The notes beneath the pieces were generated by a model. The model did not search any database. It was given only the letters and a program-made list of their open reading frames with translations, and had not been told where the DNA came from. Positions 7,892-13,100 of a stretch of 16,191 nucleotides of DNA are shown here, in pieces. Source of the DNA: Gammaproteobacteria bacterium (GTDB lineage: Bacteria; Pseudomonadota; Gammaproteobacteria; Pseudomonadales; Halieaceae); the NCBI GenBank assembly GCA_002748505.1, contig PDSN01000092.1:1-16191 (forward strand). Direction: 5' to 3'. How positions within the stretch are numbered: the stretch's first letter is position 1; every line of letters starts with the position of its first letter. The position numbers and the translations under genes were made by a program.

Positions 7892-7920
7892 CCCGATGGC
7901 AGACGCCGTCGGGTTTTTTT
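7892..7920 (+). terminator. Rho-independent terminator of ppk2
   Basis: A nine-base stem CCCGATGGC / GCCGTCGGG (one G-U pair) closes an AGAC loop and is followed by seven T residues. It lies 118 bases after the ppk2 stop codon in the right orientation, so ppk2 is probably a single-gene transcript. Confidence 0.88.
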
Positions 7921-7941
7921 CTTCAAGGGCGTAAAAGGCGC

Positions 7942-7990
7942 GTAAAAGGGGACGGAGGGATTATTTTTTAATCCCTCCGTCCCCTTTTAC
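7942..7990. repeat. Long perfect hairpin of the GGGGACGGAGGG repeat family
   Basis: Two 22-base exact inverted arms (7942-7963 and 7969-7990) surround a TTTTT loop. The left arm begins GTAAAAGGGGACGG and ends GGATTA. The same hairpin, with 21-base arms and an identical loop, recurs at 15943-15989. It lies just after the ppk2 terminator; a partial GTAAAAGG copy precedes it at 7931-7938. Perfect identity of two distant copies suggests recent spread or gene conversion. REP/MITE-like elements of this type are moved in trans by RAYT transposases (family knowledge); none is encoded here. Confidence 0.9.
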
Positions 7991-8002
7991 ACTTTTACAC
8001 TC

Positions 8003-8154
8003 CGTCCCCTTTTATCCGTCCCCTTTTATCTTTTATCCCGTACCATACGGGTTATAACTCACTGATTTTGTTTTGTTATTTGTGGGGATGCCTCAGCCTC
8101 CGTCCCCTTTTATGCGCCCTTTTATGCGTCCCCTTTTATGCGTGTCCCCTTTTA
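8003..8154. repeat. Cluster of short CGTCCCCTTTTA repeats (middle cluster)
   Basis: Copies of CGTCCCCTTTTAT lie at 8003-8014, 8017-8028, 8101-8112 and 8127-8138, with degenerate copies at about 8114-8125 (GCGCCCTTTTAT) and 8142-8154 (GTGTCCCCTTTTAT). A shared piece starting GCCTCAGCCTCCGT (8090-8112) is the same as at 14-36. The unspaced, irregular layout with decaying copies suggests slippage or repeated insertion beside the intact hairpin at 7942-7990. The stretch 7774-8389 contains no convincing gene. Besides these repeats and the ppk2 terminator it holds an AT-rich leader region (8160-8389) with a GCTGGCCAGC palindrome at 8271-8280, and no promoter I can call with confidence. Confidence 0.85.
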
Positions 8155-8389
8155 TGGTGCAACGAACGGCTGGATCACTACGGTTTCTTTCGTTTTGAAG
8201 ACATTTTGATTTACACAACAAAAAACCGTTTGTTACTGTCGTTGCGTCTGCTGGTTGTTTTTTCGTTGAAGCTGGCCAGCTGCTTTTTGAATCGGTGTTT
8301 TATTAAGTTAAGGTAAAAGCCTGGCTTCGATACTGCATTTAACACTGCAGCATGCGGGTTGTTTACACAAATTACGGGGAGATGTGCGT

Positions 8390-9073
8390 GTGATAGTACG
8401 TAAGGTGGTGGTTTTGGGCGCGGTAACTGCGGGGCTGTTGATGTCCCAGGCATCTGTAGCGATTGAAAATGGTGGTGTTACTGTAAAAGCGGGCACACTT
8501 GGCTTTGGCGCTGAGTACCTGATGCCTGTTAACGACATTTTTTCGGCTAGGTTTGGGGCAAACGTTTTTAATTTCGACTACGACTTTGATGAAAGTGGCG
8601 TCAGCTACCTTGGTGAGCTTGAGCTTAAAACTTTGTCTGCTATTGCAGATTATCACCCCTGGGGTGGTGTGTTTCGCTTGAGCGGTGGATTAATGTACAA
8701 CGGCAACGGCCTGTCTATCGATGCCGAACCCAGTAATGGTAAATTCGAATTTAACGACGTCGATTACAACGCTGCCGATGTGGGTTCTGCATCCGGAGAA
8801 ATCGAATTCAACAGTGTTTCACCGTACCTTGGAATTGGTTGGGGCATGTCTCCTGCGGGTGATGGTAAGCTCTCTTTAAGTGTAGATTTGGGTGTACTCT
8901 ACCATGGCAAACCGAAAGCTTCTCTTTCCGTTGTATGCGGAAAAGCCATCAACGCAGCGCTGTGTACGCGTCTTGAACAGGATGTCGCAGCGGAACAAAC
9001 TCAGCTGGAAGACAAAATAAGTGATGCAAAATGGTATCCCGTTATGTCTATGGGGTTTACCTACCGTTTTTGA
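8390..9073 (+). CDS. Outer-membrane beta-barrel protein, uncharacterised
   Basis: A 227-residue exported protein with a signal peptide (MIVRKVVVLGAVTAGLLMSQASVA, cleavage about residue 24), many alternating-hydrophobicity strands, and a C-terminal TYRF ending in Phe, the signal for the BAM outer-membrane assembly machinery. Blocks such as GTLGFGAEYLMP, GGVFRLSGGLMYNGN and SPYLGIGWG ... LGVLYHGKP are typical of a widespread but poorly characterised outer-membrane barrel family. The ligand or role is not known. The frame opens at GTG 8384, but the ribosome site GGGGAG (8376-8381) is only 2 bases from it. GTG at 8390 has 8-base spacing and is the better start. The ATG at 8382 is out of frame and stops after three codons (ATGTGCGTGTGA). 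It is convergent with the PEP-CTERM gene across a hairpin at 9103-9147. Confidence 0.8.
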   Translation: MIVRKVVVLGAVTAGLLMSQASVAIENGGVTVKAGTLGFGAEYLMPVNDIFSARFGANVFNFDYDFDESGVSYLGELELKTLSAIADYHPWGGVFRLSGGLMYNGNGLSIDAEPSNGKFEFNDVDYNAADVGSASGEIEFNSVSPYLGIGWGMSPAGDGKLSLSVDLGVLYHGKPKASLSVVCGKAINAALCTRLEQDVAAEQTQLEDKISDAKWYPVMSMGFTYRF

Positions 9074-9102
9074 TCCATGTTTTTTTTGATGTCTTGTGGT
9101 GG

Positions 9103-9147
9103 GCAAAGAGCACGGAGCAATTAAATGAATCCCTCCGCGCTCTTTGC
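9103..9147. terminator. Inverted repeat between two convergent genes, possible bidirectional terminator
   Basis: Fifteen-base arms at 9103-9117 (GCAAAGAGCACGGAG) and 9133-9147 (CTCCGCGCTCTTTGC) pair with one A-C mismatch around a 15-base AT-rich loop. It lies in the 90 bases between the convergent barrel gene and PEP-CTERM gene, where a shared terminator is expected. No clear T-tract follows on either strand, so the termination role is tentative. Confidence 0.5.
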
Positions 9148-9163
9148 GCCCTGTTGATAACGG

Positions 9164-9799
9164 CTATGAACGCTGTCGTGGAGTTACCAGCAGACCCATC
9201 AGACCGATTAACAGCAGGCCTATACTCATAGGCTCGGGCACCGATGTGTTCGTTGAAAGATCGGCAGTAAAACCCATGTTCTGAAAATCAACTTCTCCAT
9301 TGTCCCCCGTTAAGAATGCGGTGACAAACTGAACATTCAGTGGAGCCGCCAAAACAATATCCTCCGCGAGTATTCCGCCGTTACTACCCAGTGCTGGATT
9401 GACAGACAGCGACCCCACCAGAGTATTAGACGAGTCAAAGAAGGAAAAGGCAATGTTGTCAACATCGTAAGACTCACCGGTGTAGTTCCAGAAATGCAGC
9501 ATGGTGATGTCGTATTCGGTTCCAAAATCAAAAAGCAGTTCCAATCCACCGCCAATATCGTCTGCTGTATACCAGATATGCGTGGTCTGATTATGATATT
9601 CAACGGCATCTGCACTTGGCGCATCAATGACCTTGTTGATGGTCTGACCGTTAGCAAAGGTATTGTTAAACGTGCCCGGTGAAGTGCCGGCACCAACGCT
9701 AACAGTAATGTTGCTTTCATTGAGGTAAACGGGGGCGGCCAGAGCTGTTGAAGATGCAAGAGCTGCGGTTAGTCCAAGTATGTGTGTGAGTGCTTTCAT
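9164..9799 (-). CDS. Small PEP-CTERM sorting-domain surface protein
   Basis: A 211-residue exported protein. Residues 1-22 are a signal peptide (MKALTHILGLTAALASSTALA, cut before APVY). The middle ~160 residues look like an all-beta sandwich (LLFDFGTEYDITMLHFWNYTGESYDVDNIAF resembles discoidin-like PEP-CTERM proteins). The C-terminus is a complete PEP-CTERM tail: VPEPMS, a Gly/Leu-rich helix, then the basic end TPRQRS. Such proteins are recognised by an exosortase (EpsH/XrtA type) at the PEP motif and linked to exopolysaccharide or the cell surface. No exosortase is in this window. GGAG lies 8 bases before the ATG, and a near-consensus sigma-54 promoter lies 35 bases upstream. It is divergent from the giant protein, which carries its own PEP-CTERM unit. 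Ligand unknown. Confidence 0.88.
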   Translation of the reverse strand: MKALTHILGLTAALASSTALAAPVYLNESNITVSVGAGTSPGTFNNTFANGQTINKVIDAPSADAVEYHNQTTHIWYTADDIGGGLELLFDFGTEYDITMLHFWNYTGESYDVDNIAFSFFDSSNTLVGSLSVNPALGSNGGILAEDIVLAAPLNVQFVTAFLTGDNGEVDFQNMGFTADLSTNTSVPEPMSIGLLLIGLMGLLVTPRQRS

Positions 9800-9833
9800 G
9801 TTTTATCTCCAGGTTAAATTGCCCAGAAGGTTT

Positions 9834-9849
9834 AGCAAAAAATGTACCA
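9834..9849 (-). promoter_or_regulatory. Sigma-54 (-24/-12) promoter of the PEP-CTERM gene
   Basis: On the minus strand the sequence reads TGGTACATTTTTTGCT. The -24 GG and -12 GC are exactly 10 bases apart, matching TGGCAC-N5-TTGC with one difference in the -24 box. The expected start near 9823 leaves a leader of about 24 bases that just contains the GGAG ribosome site. In several Proteobacteria PEP-CTERM genes are controlled by RpoN with the PrsK/PrsR two-component pair, so the context fits. An enhancer site would be expected upstream, in 9900-10190. Confidence 0.75.
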
Positions 9850-10089
9850 GGATTATAACGCGCTGTTTTTTTTATAAAATATAATTCAGGTTTTAATTTG
9901 ATGCTCAATAATGTAAAAAAAGCTGACACTTAATATCGGTAGCGGGCATTTATTTTAAAAAATCGCAGAAATTATTTTTTTATTCGCTGCGCCCCTTCTT
10001 CGATTATCTTGCTTTTGTCCTAACTCACGTATTTATAAGGTAAAAACTCAATAACAAAGCATTGTTTCCTGTGTATTTTTTTGACCTGT

Positions 10090-10107
10090 ATGAGTACTTG
10101 TACTCAT
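10090..10107. promoter_or_regulatory. Perfect 18-base palindrome in the PEP-CTERM intergenic region, likely operator
   Basis: ATGAGTAC and GTACTCAT are exact inverted arms around TT. The site lies between divergent PEP-CTERM genes (9800-10196, a 397-base AT-rich gap), 90 bases before the giant gene and about 255 bases upstream of the sigma-54 promoter. A TTGACC hexamer at 10081-10086 abuts it, but the -10 position (TCATTT) is poor, so any promoter there would need an activator. It could be a repressor site for the giant gene or an enhancer for the sigma-54 promoter. Apart from this and the sigma-54 box I see nothing definite in the gap. Confidence 0.45.
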
Positions 10108-10196
10108 TTACTGCTGTGATTGTCCTGCATATCATGGTTTTAATTCTCTTTGCGCTGAGCGTGTGTTCTGGTCAATAAAACTGCGGGGTGTTAACA

Positions 10197-13100
10197 ATGA
10201 AAATACTGCGATCAACTCTGGCTGCGATGGCGTTTTTTTTGGTCTGTACGCAGGCGTGTTTTGCTGCGCCAATTTTCTATGAACGGGCTGATTTAGGCGC
10301 TGGCCGTTACGAGTTGAGCTACACGGTTGATAATCAGACCAGCTTTGCCATTACAGAGTTTACGATCTGGTTTGACCTGGGTTTATACGACAATCTGGCC
10401 ATTACCAGCAGCCCCGTTGATTGGGATGGTTTGGCCGCTCAGCCTGACCCCGGCCTGCCCGATGATGGGTTTGCCGACTGGTTGAGTCTGGGTCTGGCGA
10501 TAGCTCCCGGCGTGAGCCTGGGCGGTTTTAGTGTGGCCTTCGACTGGCTGGGAACGGGTTTGCCCGGCGCGCAGTTTTTTGAAATTGTTGATCCCGATAC
10601 GTTTGTCGTTTTGGAAAGCGGGTTTACCCAGCCGCTGCTGCCAGTGGCGGCCGTACCTGAGCCTCCCGCTCTGGTACTGTTGGCGCTGGGTTTGCTGTTG
10701 TTGATTGGCTCTATAGACAGACGGGTAAAAAGACGGGTAAAAACCGCGTGTCGTTGGCCATCTTTGCTGGCGCTTATGTCCCTGTCACTGGCCTCCGGCG
10801 CTGCGGCAGGAACCGACGAGCTGACGGCAATCGACCAGGAGCTGCTGCAAAAAGAACGCGTAGGGCGGGCGTACTTCGACTATACCTATCGCCTGCATAT
10901 CAACAACGCTGGCGAAGCTTTGAGCAATGTCAGCGCCAGCCTGACCAGCAATACTCCGAACACCACCGTGATCGATGGTGAGGTGGTCTTTGGCAACATC
11001 GGCAGCGGCGAGAGTGTCAGCAGCGATACCTTTACCATTCGTCAGAACCGCCGGGTGCCCTTTGATAGCAGCGCACTATCCTGGCAATTTTCCGCCGATG
11101 TTGCCGTTGGCGACAACCCGCCGGTGATTACCTCATCTCCCATCACCCTGGTGGCTCTTGATACGCCCTATGTGTATCAGGTGACCGCAGAAGACAGCGA
11201 CGCAGGCGACAGCCTGCGTTTTAGTTTATTAGTCGCGCCAGCGGGCATGACCATTGACGACACTACGGGTCTGATTCAATGGCAGCCAACCAGCACCAAT
11301 GCCGAAGGGGTGGATGTGCAGGTTACCGACAGCACCGGCCTGACCGACAGGCAGGTGTTTGTGATCCGCGTCAATCACGGCGCCGAAGATCTGCCGCCGC
11401 TGATTCAGCCGATTGCCGATCAATCCATCAGCGTGGGTGAGACTCTTACGGTGCAGGTCAGCGCCTCCGACCCGGAAGGTGACGCCCTGCGCTACGGCCT
11501 GCAAAGCGCGCCTGCGGGCATGGTGATCAATGCGCTGAGCGGCACTATCCAATGGCAGCCAGCGGCGGCGGACGTGGGTCTGGCTCAGGTGGTGGTGACT
11601 GCCACCGACCCCGGCGGCCAGAGCGCCAGCACCGACTTTACGGTAGCGGTGGCCGCGCACAATAACAACCAGCCGCCCAGCATCGACGCCGTGGCGGCTC
11701 AGTGGCTGCCGGTTAACAGCCCCTGGCAACTGACCCTGAGCGGCAGTGACCCTGACCCACAGGATATTTTGACCTACAGCATAGCGGGCCTGCCCGCCGG
11801 TGTGCAGGTCAACGGCAGTACCGGCACGGTTTACTGGCTGCCAACGCCTCAGCAGGAGGGCAGCTATACTGCGGTGGCCACAGTCACCGATTCAGCCGGC
11901 GCCAGCGATGCCACCGAATTCAGCGTGCAGGTGGTTGGCGCGCCGGTGCCACCCGTGGCGGTGAACGACAGCTACGTGCTGGCCCAGCGCAGCACTCTGC
12001 AAGTAGATGCTCCCGGCGTGCTGGCTAACGACAGCGACGCCAACAACGACCCGCTGACTGCATCGCTTACCATCGGCCCCCTGCTGGGCAGCCTCGACAG
12101 CTTCCCCGGCGATGGTGGCTTCAGCTACACACCACCCGCCAGTGAGCCGATTACCATTGGCCTGCAGCAGCAGTGTGCTTATCATGCCGTAGGTGTCTGG
12201 CCCCCCGAAGGCGTGGCCGTTGCCGATATTGATGCCGATGGTGCTATCGAGATGGTTTTTGCGTCTGGGGACAAGATGGCGGTGGTGGATGCTGCCTCCT
12301 GTGAAGGGGAGGTATTTTCCATTGGGGCAGGAGAAGATATTGGCACGGTACCCGCGAAAGTTACAGCCACCCTGGTGAACCTGGATGACGACCCCGATCT
12401 GGAAATTGTCTTGCCTTATTTGGGATCGCATCCTGTGGTATCGTCTGTGCGTCCCCACATAATGGCGCTGAATAAGGACGGTTCGCCGGTGTGGACCAAC
12501 CGCACCACCCGTCTGTCTGAATCCGTTGATCTGCCCAACTCTGGTGGTATTTTGTATTACGGGCAAGGTCCGGTGCCGGTTGACCTCGATGGCGATGGCG
12601 CGGTGGAGCTGATTCAGTTCTATTGGAATAATGCCAGCGACCCTAACTATTTTAGGCGACGCACCTCGGTGGTGGCCTATGATGGCAGCACCGGCAATGT
12701 GCTCTGGAAGTACCTTGGCGAAGATCAACATTACGTTGGTGCCGGTATCTCTGACAGAAACCCGGTGATTGCCGATCTGGACCTCGATGGCCAGGTGGAA
12801 ATTATCTGGAATCATCATGTTCTAAATGCTGATGGCAGCCTGAAATACCAGTTGCCGGTAGACAGGGTTTCTGGCAGCCCGGATTACCTGATTTCCGCAG
12901 TGGCCAATTTTGATAACGACCCCTATGCGGAAATCGTTGCCTACAGTCGACACTACCAGTACCTGTTTGAGCATACCGGCGCTTTGAAATGGAAAATTGA
13001 CCGGCCACTGGGCGGCTCAACGAGTGCTTATTCAAATATTGTTGTAGCGCAACTGGATGAAGACCCCCAGCCGGAATATGTGGTGTCTCGTAAGGTGGAT

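Noticed and set aside
7931..8154. CRISPR-like array
   Set aside because: Repeats are only ~12 bases, spacing is irregular (2 to 70 bases), copies decay, and no cas genes are present.
8168..8178. GGCTGGATCAC string resembling the 3' end of 16S rRNA
   Set aside because: Only 11 bases match and the anti-Shine-Dalgarno tail does not follow; probably chance.
8068..8316. 82-codon plus-strand open frame rich in Leu, Cys and Phe
   Set aside because: It runs through the short repeat cluster, has no ribosome site, and its composition reflects the CCCCTTTTAT repeats; not a credible gene.
8310..8326. GG-N10-GC spacing upstream of the barrel gene as a second sigma-54 promoter
   Set aside because: Only the GG and GC match; the rest of both boxes (AGGTAA, TGGCT) is too poor.
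11892..12818. 308-codon minus-strand open frame opposite the giant gene
   Set aside because: It lies antisense to the repeated DxDxDG coding sequence, whose biased codons suppress stops on the other strand; the product resembles no protein and has no start signals.
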